Origin: Verrucomicrobiota bacterium
GTDB lineage: Bacteria; Verrucomicrobiota; Verrucomicrobiia; Opitutales; Opitutaceae
DNA length: 35,850 bases
Assembly (NCBI GenBank): GCA_947471035.1
Contig: CANIWJ010000030.1
Span: forward strand, 1-35,850
Direction of reading: 5' to 3'
The notes under the pieces are model-generated. The model was given only the letters and a program-made list of their open reading frames with translations. It made no database searches and was not told where the DNA came from. The position numbers were made by a program, and so were the translations under genes. Positions within the stretch are counted from its first letter, which is position 1, and every line of letters begins with the position of its first letter. Below, in pieces: positions 1 to 9,300 of this stretch.

Positions 1-62
1 AAAGGCTCCAGTATCGCCCAAATTTGATCCGATATGTCATGCCTCCGGTGGCTTTCTTTCAT
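1..62 (-). CDS. IS5-family-type transposase, N-terminal fragment (cut by window edge)
   Basis: Reading the minus strand from an ATG at 62 gives about 20 residues before the window ends, containing RHDISDQIWAILEP. This matches the usual opening of IS5-family (IS427/IS1031-like) transposases, which begin with a His-Asp-(Ile/Leu)-(Ser/Thr)-Asp stretch followed by a W..(I/L)EP segment. The family catalyses DDE-type cut-and-paste transposition. The catalytic residues lie outside the window, so whether the element is intact cannot be judged. The outer end of the element should lie a few tens of bases upstream of the ATG, probably near 110-130, but I could not identify a terminal inverted repeat with only one end visible. 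The fragment is short, so the family call rests on a single motif. Confidence 0.68.
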   Translation of the reverse strand, partial: MKESHRRHDISDQIWAILEP

Positions 63-433
63 CGAACCATACGCATGGACTCCCGTTTCTCGCCGTCAAT
101 AAAATCTCGTGACGACACGATCTAGTAAGCTGGTAAGGAGGGAGGGGGTGTAGTTTTCCGAGACCGGCTATAGTCGGAACTCCAACTGATAATGATTATG
201 GTTCGAAATGAGCCTTTTGTTTGCGACATGCTCGACCGGTGGTCGGGGATAGATCGGGTCATGCTAAAGTCTCAAACCGTGATGTAATTGGTATGAGTTC
301 GATCGCAGCGAGCGACAAAGCCCCAGACGTTGCGCATTGGGCCTTGTAGCCGCCTGCGTCGCCGACGCCGAAGTAAGGCGGCGCGCCTCCGCCCTTGTTT
401 TTTCGTCCAGCGCCGCCCCATAGTCGGTACATC
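63..433. other. Noncoding stretch between IS end and lysM gene
   Basis: No convincing gene lies here; the open frames are short and lack coding character. It should contain the outer end of the insertion sequence, roughly 63-130. A Fur-box-like string GATAATGATTATG sits at 188-200, but no gene starts near it. A terminator-like hairpin lies at 375-403. The promoter of the lysM-parB genes is probably in 200-400, but no clear -35/-10 pair could be assigned. No parA gene is visible upstream of parB. Confidence 0.6.
375..403 (+). terminator. Terminator-like hairpin upstream of lysM gene
   Basis: AAGGCGG at 375-381 can pair with CCGCCCTT at 389-396, with one bulged C, and is followed by GTTTTTT at 397-403. 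This has the layout of a rho-independent terminator read on the plus strand. It lies 30 bases before the ATG at 434, so it could end transcription arriving from the left (for example from the insertion sequence) or act as a leader attenuator. The stem is short. Confidence 0.35.
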
Positions 434-1027
434 ATGCGTTACGCCGTTGTTGTTTCGTTTTTGGTTTGGTCCTTGTTGGCTTCCTCTTTCGTGTGCGCCC
501 AGCCCGTCCCGTCGCCCGCCGTGGAACTCGCCAATTTGCGCGAGGATGTGCGGCTGGTGTTGCAGCGCGTCGGCGAGCTTTCGCTGCGGGTCGAGCAACT
601 CGAAACCGAGAACTCGCGTCTTACCAAAGCGGCGGCCGGGGCGGAGCGCAGCTACGTGACGCTCGCCCAGCTCAACACCGCTATCGCTGATTTATCCCGC
701 GATCTGAAGGCCGCCGACGGCGCCAACAAGACTGACATCCTTTCCACCGTCGCCACCCAGATGGAAAATCTCGCGCGCCAGACCAATGCCGCGCTCGACG
801 GTGCGACCCGCGCCCGTGCCGCGGCCGCTACTCCGGCCGCGCCCGCGACTTTTTCGGATAATTTCCCCAAGGAGGGGATCAGCTATACGGTCGCGCCCGG
901 CGATACGGTGTCGCGCATCGCGCAGAAAACCGGCGGCAAGGTTGCCGATATCGTCAACGCCAACAAGCTGGCCGATCCCACCAAACTCCGGGTGGGGCAG
1001 GTTTTATTTGTCCCCGGTGGCAAGTGA
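434..1027 (+). CDS. Secreted coiled-coil protein with C-terminal LysM domain
   Basis: The 197-residue product has a signal peptide (hydrophobic residues 4-21, cleavage likely near Ala22-Gln23), a helical coiled-coil region at about 28-66 rich in Leu/Glu/Arg, an Ala-rich linker at 119-140, and a LysM domain at about 148-194 (SYTVAPGDTVSRIAQKTGG through the closing VGQVLFVPGG). LysM domains bind N-acetylglucosamine-containing glycan, so the protein probably sits in the periplasm on peptidoglycan. The frame stays open up to a TTG at 395, but the ATG at 434 is preferred because it gives a clean signal peptide. parB follows after 59 bases on the same strand, so the two may be co-transcribed. The cellular role beyond wall binding cannot be read from the sequence. 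Confidence 0.85.
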   Translation: MRYAVVVSFLVWSLLASSFVCAQPVPSPAVELANLREDVRLVLQRVGELSLRVEQLETENSRLTKAAAGAERSYVTLAQLNTAIADLSRDLKAADGANKTDILSTVATQMENLARQTNAALDGATRARAAAATPAAPATFSDNFPKEGISYTVAPGDTVSRIAQKTGGKVADIVNANKLADPTKLRVGQVLFVPGGK

Positions 1028-1086
1028 GCCGCGCCGGCTTTTAATCGCACCTCGCCGTTTACACCTGCTTTTTTAACACAACTTCC

Positions 1087-2037
1087 ATGGCCAACGTAAA
1101 ATCTCGTCTGGGTCGCGGTCTGGGCGGTCTCATCGCCGCCGCCGCGCCCGCCAAACCCGCCGCTCCCGTTGCTGCGGAATCCGCCACGCCTGCTTCCGCC
1201 CCGACGGCGGCGCCGGGAGGGTTTATTGAAGTCGCGGTCACGGCCATCGCGCCCAGTCCGTTTCAGGCGCGCAAGGAAATCGCCCCCGAGCAATTGCAGG
1301 AGCTGGCCGAGAGCATTCGCAGCGAGGGTTTGTTGCAGCCGGTGGTGGTGCGTCGTCTGGCCGATGGCAAATACCAGCTCATCGCGGGAGAGCGGCGCTG
1401 GCGGGCGTTTCAGCTGCTCAAGATCAAGACGATCCCGGCGCGGCTGGTGGCGGCGGGCGACGCGTCTTCGGCCGCGCTGGGCCTGATCGAAAACTTGCAG
1501 CGCGAGGGGCTGAATCCGCTCGAAGAGGCCTACGGCTACGCCAGCCTGATTCGCGATTTCGACCTCACGCAGGAAGCGGCAGCCGAGCGGGTGGGCAAGG
1601 CGCGTGCGAGCGTGGCGAATACGCTGCGCCTGCTATCGCTCGACGGCGAATTGCAGGGTTACTTGTCCAAGAATCTTCTTTCGGTGGGCCATGCCAAGGT
1701 CTTGCTCGGGGTCGAGGATACGGCGCAACGCGCCCTGCTGGCCCGGCGCGTGATCGAGGACGGTCTGAGCGTGCGCGCCACCGAGGCGTTGGTGCTGGCC
1801 AAGAAGAATCTGGCCAACGCGCCCGCGCCCGCCGCCGGTGCGTCCGGTGCGGCAGCGGCCAAGAAGATCAATCCGGCCGATTCCGCCGCCATAGCCAGCA
1901 TCGAAAAACGCCTGACCTCGCATTTCGGGGCCCGGGTGGCGGTGCAGCACGCGGGCAAGAAGGGCAAAATCGTGATACCCTACGCGGGCAACGACGACTT
2001 GCAGCGCATTTTGGAGAAACTCGGGGTCGAACTCTAG
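1087..2037 (+). CDS. parB: Chromosome partitioning protein ParB (Spo0J family)
   Basis: The 316-residue protein has all landmarks of chromosomal ParB: an N-terminal basic RLGRGLGGLI segment (residues 7-16) of the type that stimulates the ParA ATPase, an Ala/Pro linker to about 45, the ParB N-terminal CTPase domain with GERRWRA at 101-107, the ENLQREGLNPLEEA segment at 136-149, and a helix-turn-helix at about 161-183 for parS binding. A second Ala-rich linker leads to a C-terminal dimerisation domain. ParB loads on parS as a CTP-dependent clamp and works with ParA and SMC in origin segregation. parA is usually directly upstream but is absent here; a LysM gene occupies that place. No parS-like palindrome was noticed in the window. 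Start is the ATG at 1087. Confidence 0.95.
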   Translation: MANVKSRLGRGLGGLIAAAAPAKPAAPVAAESATPASAPTAAPGGFIEVAVTAIAPSPFQARKEIAPEQLQELAESIRSEGLLQPVVVRRLADGKYQLIAGERRWRAFQLLKIKTIPARLVAAGDASSAALGLIENLQREGLNPLEEAYGYASLIRDFDLTQEAAAERVGKARASVANTLRLLSLDGELQGYLSKNLLSVGHAKVLLGVEDTAQRALLARRVIEDGLSVRATEALVLAKKNLANAPAPAAGASGAAAAKKINPADSAAIASIEKRLTSHFGARVAVQHAGKKGKIVIPYAGNDDLQRILEKLGVEL

Positions 2038-2090
2038 GCCGCCTTCGCTTCGTATAGACCCGCTCGTTTCGCCGTCCCGCCCTTACCGCC

Positions 2091-3995
2091 TTGGCCAACA
2101 AATCCACCGATCACGCCGCGAGCGTGTTTAATCAAGCGGGCGGCGTCCTTTCGGACGCGGTGGATTATTTCCGGCTGGACCCGATACCGCCGGTGTTTCG
2201 CGAGCTGCGGAGCTATGATCGCACCAAGTTGCGCGCCGATTTGCTGGCCGGGGCCACGGTGGCGCTGGTCTCGATTCCGCAGGCGGTGGGTTTCGCGCTG
2301 ATCGCCGGGTTGCCACCCGAGATGGTGATCATGTCGGTGGTGGTGGGCGGGTTTCTGGCGGCGCTTTTCACCACGTCGCACCATGTGGTGTTCGGGCCGA
2401 CCAACTCGATCAGTCTGTTGATCGCCAGCGCCATCGCCACGCTGCCTACGGTGGGTTTGGCCGCGCCGCAGCTTGCGTTGGTCTTGGCCTTGTTGATCGG
2501 CTTTTTCCAGATCGTGGCGGGCTTCGCGAAGCTGGGTAAACTGACCCAGTTTGTTTCCCGCTCGGTTATTATCGGTTACGGCACGGCGATCGGCATCCTG
2601 CTCGCGGTCGGTCAGCTGCCGAATTTTTTCGGTGCGGAGACCACGCGGGGAAATTTATTTCATTCTCTGGAAGGGATGGTGCAGCACCTGGTTTCCATGG
2701 AGGTGAACATCTACGCGGTGGCCATCGGCGTGGTGACCTTGTTGCTCTTTCATTTTCTGGAGCGCTTTTCGCGCTGGGTGCCGGCGGAGTTGCTGGGGCT
2801 GGTCCTCGTCTCGTTGTTTACGCGTTGGGTGGGGCTGGACAGTCTCGGGGTGCGCACCATCGCGGGCGAAGGCGCGCTGGCGGGGGCGCTGCCTTCGTTT
2901 GGCGGCATGCCCTTCGGGGCCGAGAGCATGGCGGCGGTGCCGGCTTTGATGGGCACGGCGCTGGCCATCGCGATACTCGGCATGTTGGAGGCGATCTCCA
3001 TCGGCAAGACGCTGGCGGCGCGCTCCGGCCAGCCGTTTAACCCTAATCAAGAACTGATGGCGATGGGCGCGGCCAATCTGGGGTGCAGTGCGTTTGGCGC
3101 GATGCCGGGCTCGGCCTCGTTTGCCCGCTCGGGGGCGAATTTGCAGAGCGGAGCGCGCACCCAGGTGGCGGCGCTGAGCAGCAGCCTGATGGTGCTGGGG
3201 GCGCTGTATTTCGTGGCCCCGTTGATCAACTTTCTGCCCATCCCGGCGCTGGCCGCGCACCTGATGCGCATCGGGCTGAAGATGATCAACCGGGAGCAAC
3301 TGCGCATTGCGTGGCGGGCGACGCGTTCCGACGCGATCGTGCTGGTGGCGACGATGCTCTCGGCGTTTTTGTTCAAATTGGACGCGGCGATTTATGTGGG
3401 ACTGGGGCTTTCGCTGGCGCTGTTTCTCAAAAAAGCCAGCGCGCCTTCGCTGGTGGAATACGGGTTCAACGAGCAGGGGCAGTTGGCGCAGTTGGAGCCC
3501 TCGGCGGAGCGCGGGCGCTCGACTATTTCGATCGTGCACGTGGAGGGGGAGTTGTTTTTCGGCGCGGCGGATTTGTTTCAGGACGAAGTGCGGCTGCGGG
3601 CCGAGGCGGAGGATATCCGGGTGGTGATCTTGCGCATGAAAAACGCCCGCCACCTCGACGCCACCTCGGTCATGTCCTTGCTCCAGTTGCACGAATCGCT
3701 GACCAAGGCGAAACGCCATCTCCTGATCAGCGGGATCAACCCCGATGTGGAGGCCGTGCTGCGGCGCAGCGGGGCGTGGGAAACCTTGGGCGCGGAGAAT
3801 TTTTTCCCGGCCGAGGCGAATCTGACCATGAGCACCAAAAAGGCGCTTCAGCGGGCCAAGCGTTTGCTGGCGCAGGACGGCTCCACCGCCAAGGCCGAGG
3901 TGCGGGTTTACTATGACCGGAAGCGGATGGAGAATCAGACGGCGACTTCCAGCGGCCCGGCGACGGTCGAGGATGTTTCGGACTACGAGATCTAA
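2091..3995 (+). CDS. SulP-family anion transporter with C-terminal STAS domain
   Basis: The 634-residue product is a SulP/SLC26-type permease: a cytoplasmic N-terminus of about 45 residues, a hydrophobic core of ten or more membrane segments (about 46-445) including the family signature around VALVSIPQAVGFALIAGLPP, a conserved FGPTNSISLL half-helix, and a STAS domain at about 476-575. The family moves sulfate, bicarbonate or other anions, usually with H+ or Na+ coupling; the substrate cannot be decided here. The start is a TTG at 2091 (MANKSTDH), chosen because it gives a normal N-terminus; no Shine-Dalgarno is visible. It lies 53 bases after parB on the same strand, but a functional link is unlikely. 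A C-terminal tail of about 60 residues follows the STAS domain. Confidence 0.9.
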   Translation: MANKSTDHAASVFNQAGGVLSDAVDYFRLDPIPPVFRELRSYDRTKLRADLLAGATVALVSIPQAVGFALIAGLPPEMVIMSVVVGGFLAALFTTSHHVVFGPTNSISLLIASAIATLPTVGLAAPQLALVLALLIGFFQIVAGFAKLGKLTQFVSRSVIIGYGTAIGILLAVGQLPNFFGAETTRGNLFHSLEGMVQHLVSMEVNIYAVAIGVVTLLLFHFLERFSRWVPAELLGLVLVSLFTRWVGLDSLGVRTIAGEGALAGALPSFGGMPFGAESMAAVPALMGTALAIAILGMLEAISIGKTLAARSGQPFNPNQELMAMGAANLGCSAFGAMPGSASFARSGANLQSGARTQVAALSSSLMVLGALYFVAPLINFLPIPALAAHLMRIGLKMINREQLRIAWRATRSDAIVLVATMLSAFLFKLDAAIYVGLGLSLALFLKKASAPSLVEYGFNEQGQLAQLEPSAERGRSTISIVHVEGELFFGAADLFQDEVRLRAEAEDIRVVILRMKNARHLDATSVMSLLQLHESLTKAKRHLLISGINPDVEAVLRRSGAWETLGAENFFPAEANLTMSTKKALQRAKRLLAQDGSTAKAEVRVYYDRKRMENQTATSSGPATVEDVSDYEI

Positions 3996-4018
3996 ACCTA
4001 AATCCGGCAGTCCAAACC

Positions 4019-4154
4019 AACCGCGGATTGCGCGAATAGCGCGGATAAAACAGGATACGGAAAAACCACGAACCCAAGGGACTCCCCCAGCAGGTGCTAG
4101 CCTGATTTTTTTGTAATCTTCTGGTATCCTCGTTCATCCGCGCAATCCGCGGTT
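4019..4154. repeat. Long inverted repeat in convergent intergenic gap
   Basis: AACCGCGGATTGCGCG at 4019-4034 is repeated exactly in inverse at 4139-4154. The similarity continues inward imperfectly (GGATAAAACAGGATAC on the left against GGATGAACGAGGATAC on the inverse right), making arms of about 40 bases around a loop of about 60. The gap separates the SulP stop at 3995 and the TPR-like gene stop at 4187, which converge, so the structure may serve as a bidirectional transcription barrier. The motif style of repeated GCGGAT units resembles dispersed intergenic repeats known in many environmental bacteria. Confidence 0.75.
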
Positions 4155-4186
4155 TCCAATGCCGTTTTTAGGCTAAAGGCAGATGC

Positions 4187-6262
4187 CTAAGGGCGACCGC
4201 CGGGAGCAGCGTCGGTGTCTGGGCTCTGGGGAACGGGCGGGGGTTGGGGCGAAGCGGCGCGTGGAGGCGGGAAATCGAGGTCGCTGTCCTTGGCGCGTTT
4301 TTCGTTGAGGGTGGCAAGGAGGGCGAGGGAATCGGCGTTGGCGGGGTCGTGACGCACGATTTCGGCTAGGAGTAGAGCGGCGAAAGACGGGTTGTTTTTC
4401 GCGAGGAGATATTGAGCCAGCTTCTTGATTTCGTCCGCCGTGGCGCTGCCGCGGGCGAGGGTGGTGCGGGCGAGGTACTGGAGCCGGGGAGCGTCGTCGG
4501 TGTTGGCCGCGAGCGGCAGTTCGAGGGCGTCGAGTTTGCTGGCTTGAGCTCCGATCCAATCGGACCGGCCGCGCCGCGCGGCGGACAGCAAGGCGAGGGC
4601 TTGGTCGGGGTTTGAGGCGTGTACAAGGGCGTTGAAGTCGAGTTCGAACGCTTCGAAGTCCGGCCAGGTTTGCGACCGAGGCGTTGATGAGGCCAGGGGC
4701 AGGCGGGCGTTTTCCTCCTTTTGGAGGGTGACGAGGCGTTCGCGAAGGAGGTGGAGGGAGGGAGAGCGGAAGTAGGGGCCTTCGGCGAGGGAGAGCACGG
4801 CGGTGGCGGTGGCGGTCCGGCGGGCGTCGAGCAGGGCGGAGAGGATTCTTTTGTAGTAGCGGAGCGTGCCGGGGTGGTCGGTGACGTTTTCGACCAGTTT
4901 TAATTGTGTGCCGGTGGAGCTATCCAGGCAGGCGTCGGCGAGCAGGCGGGCGCTGACGAGCCAGGCACGTTGCTCGGGGGATAGATTCGCGCGGGAGGAG
5001 GCGTGAAGTGTATCCGCCAGCTCGATCACCCTGGGCCAATTTTGGGAGCGGAACGCGAGTTCGAAGCGGGCGACAAGGGCGGGTTGGGGAAACTGTCCGA
5101 GCGTTTCCAATTCGCGCATGACGCGTTCGAGTTGGGCGTCGGCTTTGGCTTCAATGAGTACGGTGACCAGCGGTTGGTAAATCGACAGGTCACTGCCGTG
5201 ACGGAAGAGCAGGTCTTCGAGGAGGGTGTCGGCTTCTTGATGACGGGCGGCGGCGTGGAGTTCGCCAAGCACGTACAAAAGGATGGGGAAGGAGGCACCT
5301 TTTAATGTGCGCAGGGCTGCGAAGGCCTCGTCGGCGAGGTCGGGGCGTGCCGCGATGCGGGCGGCTCGGGCGCGCCAGGTGAGTGGCTCGGTCGAGCGTG
5401 GTTGCTCCAGCGCCCAGGAGTGTGCGGCGGCGAGGGCTTCGTCGCCGCGTTGGGCGGCGATGAGCAGGCGAAGCTGCCAGCGGCGGCGGAGATCGTCGGG
5501 CAGCGAAGGGGATTCGTTTTGCAGGGCGAGCAAGGCGTCCTCGGTGCGATTGGCGGCGAGCAGGGCTTCGAGTGTCTGGTCTTCGAGCCAGGCGGCATCG
5601 GTGGGGCCGCTGGATCCGGCGGGGGCGGAGGCCAGGAGGGGGCGGGCCCGGCGAGCGGCATGAAGCCAGTCGTCGTATAATTCGGCGTCGGCGTAGAGGG
5701 AGAAGGCGAGGCTGAGGAATTCCGGGCCGGGGTAACCGTGGTCGAAGGCGGGTAGGATGAGTTTATCGGCTTGGTCGCGGAGGCGGACGGCGAGGTAGAA
5801 GCGGATGAGAGCGGTGCGGGCTTGAATGTGGGCGGGCTGGTCGGCCAAGCCGAGTCGCAAGAGGGGAAAGGCGTTGGCGTAGTCCTTCGCTTTGAGCTTG
5901 GCCAAACCGAGATCGAGGATGGCTTCGGCGCGGAGCCTGGGCAGGTCGGGCCAACGGGAAGGCAGGATAAGATCTTTATAGCCGATGCGGTTGTAGGGGT
6001 GTTTGTAAACCAGCCAGCGCTGGTAAAGGGCGGCTCCGGCGAAGTAGGCGGCGAAGAGGCAGGCGAGAAACCAGAGGAGGGCGCCGCGCAGACTGATGTG
6101 CAGGGTATTGGAAAGGGTGTTGTCGTCGTAAACGGGCAGGCCTTGGGGATGAAAAGAAGGGCCCGCGCCTTTAATGTTTGGGGTGCTGAAGAGGCCTAGG
6201 TGCCAATTTCTCGTTTGGGTGGGTGGGGTGCCCCAATGGAGGCGGATTTTGTCAAAAGGCAT
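4187..6262 (-). CDS. Membrane-anchored TPR-like helical-repeat protein
   Basis: The 691-residue product has a 58-residue polar N-terminus, a single membrane helix at about 60-82, then an all-helical Ala/Leu-rich region to about 660 with repeated helix pairs of TPR style, for example LDLGLAKLKAKDYANAFPLL and LLAEIVRHDPANADSLALLA. It ends in a Pro-rich tail. Such alpha-solenoids usually scaffold protein complexes. The charge pattern (Gln-Arg and Lys after the helix) would keep the N-terminus outside or inside depending on local charge, so topology is unsettled. It is the last gene of the operon, 60 bases after the giant exoprotein, which suggests a role in handling that protein or its secretion machinery. 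Start is the ATG at 6262; a start nearer the helix is possible. Confidence 0.75.
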   Translation of the reverse strand: MPFDKIRLHWGTPPTQTRNWHLGLFSTPNIKGAGPSFHPQGLPVYDDNTLSNTLHISLRGALLWFLACLFAAYFAGAALYQRWLVYKHPYNRIGYKDLILPSRWPDLPRLRAEAILDLGLAKLKAKDYANAFPLLRLGLADQPAHIQARTALIRFYLAVRLRDQADKLILPAFDHGYPGPEFLSLAFSLYADAELYDDWLHAARRARPLLASAPAGSSGPTDAAWLEDQTLEALLAANRTEDALLALQNESPSLPDDLRRRWQLRLLIAAQRGDEALAAAHSWALEQPRSTEPLTWRARAARIAARPDLADEAFAALRTLKGASFPILLYVLGELHAAARHQEADTLLEDLLFRHGSDLSIYQPLVTVLIEAKADAQLERVMRELETLGQFPQPALVARFELAFRSQNWPRVIELADTLHASSRANLSPEQRAWLVSARLLADACLDSSTGTQLKLVENVTDHPGTLRYYKRILSALLDARRTATATAVLSLAEGPYFRSPSLHLLRERLVTLQKEENARLPLASSTPRSQTWPDFEAFELDFNALVHASNPDQALALLSAARRGRSDWIGAQASKLDALELPLAANTDDAPRLQYLARTTLARGSATADEIKKLAQYLLAKNNPSFAALLLAEIVRHDPANADSLALLATLNEKRAKDSDLDFPPPRAASPQPPPVPQSPDTDAAPGGRP

Positions 6263-6322
6263 GTGGGCGCGGGCTGGCCAATAAAGGGAGCCTACTTAGG
6301 TGCCGCCAAGCGAGCGGAAGTA

Positions 6323-9300
6323 TCAGCTTTTTTTATCGTCTTCGTCCTCATCGCCGCCGCCGTAGCCGAGGACCTCGATGGTAATGAGCGAGGGGGCCTC
6401 GTCGGTGACAGAACGGGCGGTCGAGGAATTGGAGCCGCCGATGGAGGAGTCGAGGTTGCCGCCGGCGACGGCGGAGGTGGAGCCGGCGGAGGCGAGGGCA
6501 CCGATGTTCACGGCGGCGGGGGCGGCGGGGGCGCCGGAGGTGGAGCCGCCGGTTTGGATGTTGGCGGCGTTGAGCACGGCGGCGGCGGCAAGGTTGAGGT
6601 TACCGGAGGAGCGGATGCCGGCGTCGCCGGCGTCGATGGTTCCCTTGGGGGCGATGAGGTCCACGTCGCCGGCGGGGATTTCGGCGACGGTTTGGAGGAC
6701 GCCGATGCCGCCGCCGGTGGCGAGGCCGGAGAGGTCGGTGGAGACGGCGGCGCTTTGCGGGTCGATGACGACGCGGGTGGGCGGGGCGGAGCGCACGGTT
6801 TTGGCGGCGGAGCCGGCGGCGATGTCGCCGGTGCTGGACCAGATGACGATGTCTCCACCGCGAAGGGTGAAGATGCGGGAGGTGCCGACGTTGACGCTGC
6901 CGTGGGTGAAGAGGGCGATGTCGCCGCCGGCCTCGGTGAGGATGCCTTGGTCGGGGCGTTGGTTGGAGCCGGGGAGGCCGATGGTGAGCTCGCCGCCGGG
7001 GGCGAGGGCGATGATGTCGCCACCGGCGGCGGTTTTGATCTGACGGGAGGTGAGGGAGATGTCGCCGTCCCAAGTCTTATTTTTCGGGAAGAGGGAGTCG
7101 ATGGCGTCGTAACCGAGGGTGTAGGAGCGGTAGCGGGGGGAGTCGGGGTTGTTGTAGTCGCGGCCGGCGTCGCGGAGGACGAATTGGAAGATTTCGGTCG
7201 CGAGCTGGCTTTGTTGGGCGGCGGGGAGGGAGCGGAAGCGGGTCCAGGTGTCGGTGCCGATGGCGTCGGCGGGCAAGAGAGGGGCTAGTAGGGCGAGGTA
7301 GCGGGTGGAATTGGCTCCGCCGGTGGCGGGGGAGAGGAACTCGGCGATGAAGGCGTTGTAGTCGAGGGCGGAGTCGTCGAGGCCGAAGGAGGGGCCGATG
7401 CCGGCGGCGACGAAGAGGTCGGCGCCTTCTTCGGGGAGGTAGGGGTTGCGGGCGTTGCCTATGGTGGTGAGACCGACGGCGGTGCCGTTGGCGTTGGAGG
7501 CGCCGATGCCGAGGTCGAAGTTGCGACCGGCGAGGACTTGGAGCGAGCCGGGGCCGGAGAGCTGGATGTCGCCGGGGAGGGTGGCTTGGTTGTTGTTGAG
7601 GGCGTTGCCGGTGGAGCGGGCTTCCACGCGGAGGGCGGAATTGGGGGCGTAGGCGACGAGGTCGCGACCGGCGGCCACGAGGCTGATATCGGTGGCGCGG
7701 TTATTTTGAAGGTAGAGGGCGATGTCGGAGATGTCCTGACCGGCGATGAGGCGGGTGGCCTTGGGCGAGTAGAGGGTGAGGCCGGAGAGGTCGCCTTCGG
7801 TGGCGTAGAGGCGGACGGGGGTGGTGTCGTCGGCGTGGAGGAGGCCGGAGGCGTGAAGGGTTTGTTGGGTGCGGAGGACGGTGTTGGTGGCTCCGGTCTC
7901 GGTAAAATAGCTGTCGGTTTCCTTGAGAAAGCCGACGGTGGTGCTGGCGGTGGGTTGAACTGCGGCGGTGGATCCGGATGAGATGCCGACGGGGTTGATG
8001 GGGCGGGTGATGGCCGGGAGGCGGGTGGGGTCGGCGTCGGAGAGGTTGAGGCGGGAGCTTTGCCAGGTGGCGACGGTTTGGCCGGTGACCAGGCGGGTGG
8101 ACTGGCCGGATACGGAGAGGGCGTTTAGGGAGTCGTGGGCGAGGATCTCGACGTTGCCCGAGGGGGAGGGGAAGAGATTGAAGTTACCGGCCAAGTTCAC
8201 GTCGCCGGAGAAGGCAAGGGCTTGAAGCGAGGGGGGCAGCACGGTGGTGACGGTGGCGAAGTCCGTGATGTTGCTTTCGGCCAGGCGAAGCCAGGGCTGG
8301 CGGTTGGCGGCGGAGCTGGTGGAGAGCAGGTTTTGAGTGGTAATCCAGTTGGAGAGGAGCGGGGTGGCGTCGGTCTGGTCGGGCAGGGTCACGAGGTTTC
8401 GGATCGTGACGTTGCCGACGAGCGAGGTGGCGCTGACGCCGGAGTCTTCGCTGTAGGTGGAGAAGTAGGTTTTATTCCAGAAGCGGTTGCCGTTACCTTG
8501 GGGGAGGAGGTGGGGGTTGGCGACGGGTCCGAGGAGCAGGTTGTTTGTCGCGTAGAGGTAGAAGGCGGCGTCGCCGACGAAAAGGGTGGTGGGCATCCAG
8601 GTACCGGCGGGTTGGTAGGTGGGGGTGTTGAGGCTGGAGAGGATGCCGAGGTTGAGGGAGCGGGTGGCGTTAGTGGTGATGTCGCGCCCGGCGGTGAGGG
8701 AACCGACGCCGCGTTGGACGTAGTAGAAGCCGCCGCTGATGTCGCGTCCGGCTTGAAGAGAAAGGTCGCCGCCGCCGAGTTCGAGGAGTTTGGCGGCGTC
8801 GGGCACGCCCTTTGGCATGCGGGCGTTGGTGGGGATGGAGGCGTTGACGTTGGTGATGTCGAGCCCGGCGGAGAGGCTGACGTTACCGCCGCCAAGGGCG
8901 CCGACATCGGAGAAGAAGTTACTAAAATCGACCCACCAGGTGGTGGAGGCGGCGGGGTCGGAAACGGTGCCGGCGCTCAAGCCTTGGGCGATGGGACCGG
9001 CGGTGCCGTCGGGTGCGAGGTAGGAACGCCGGTAAAGCCAATTGGTGGGGAGCTGGCGGGAGGAGTCGTCGATGAGGGTGTTGGAGGTGTTGCGAGTCTG
9101 GCGTTTGATGCTTTGACCGGCTTCGAGCACGAGATCGCCGCCGGCCAGCGAGTATTGAGCGGGGTAGTATTGCTGGCGGGAGCCGAGGAGGGCCTGGCTG
9201 ATGAGGAGGGTGCTGTCCTCGATGAGTTTGGGCAGGGCAAAGTCGCCGGTGGAATAGAGCGAGGTGGGGCTCGGGGTGGCGACGCCGGCGGTGTAGATGG

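Noticed and set aside
330..659. 109-codon plus-strand frame overlapping the lysM gene
   Set aside because: Arg/Cys/Ser-rich shadow frame; the lysM frame has a signal peptide, coiled coil and LysM domain.
2655..3719. 354-codon minus-strand frame
   Set aside because: Antisense to the SulP gene; Arg/His/Gln-rich, without domain.
6200..7288. 362-codon plus-strand frame, Gly/Val/Asp-rich
   Set aside because: It is antisense to the end of the exoprotein gene and the start of the TPR-like gene; the low-complexity Gly-rich product is what GC-rich antisense frames give. No domain recognisable.
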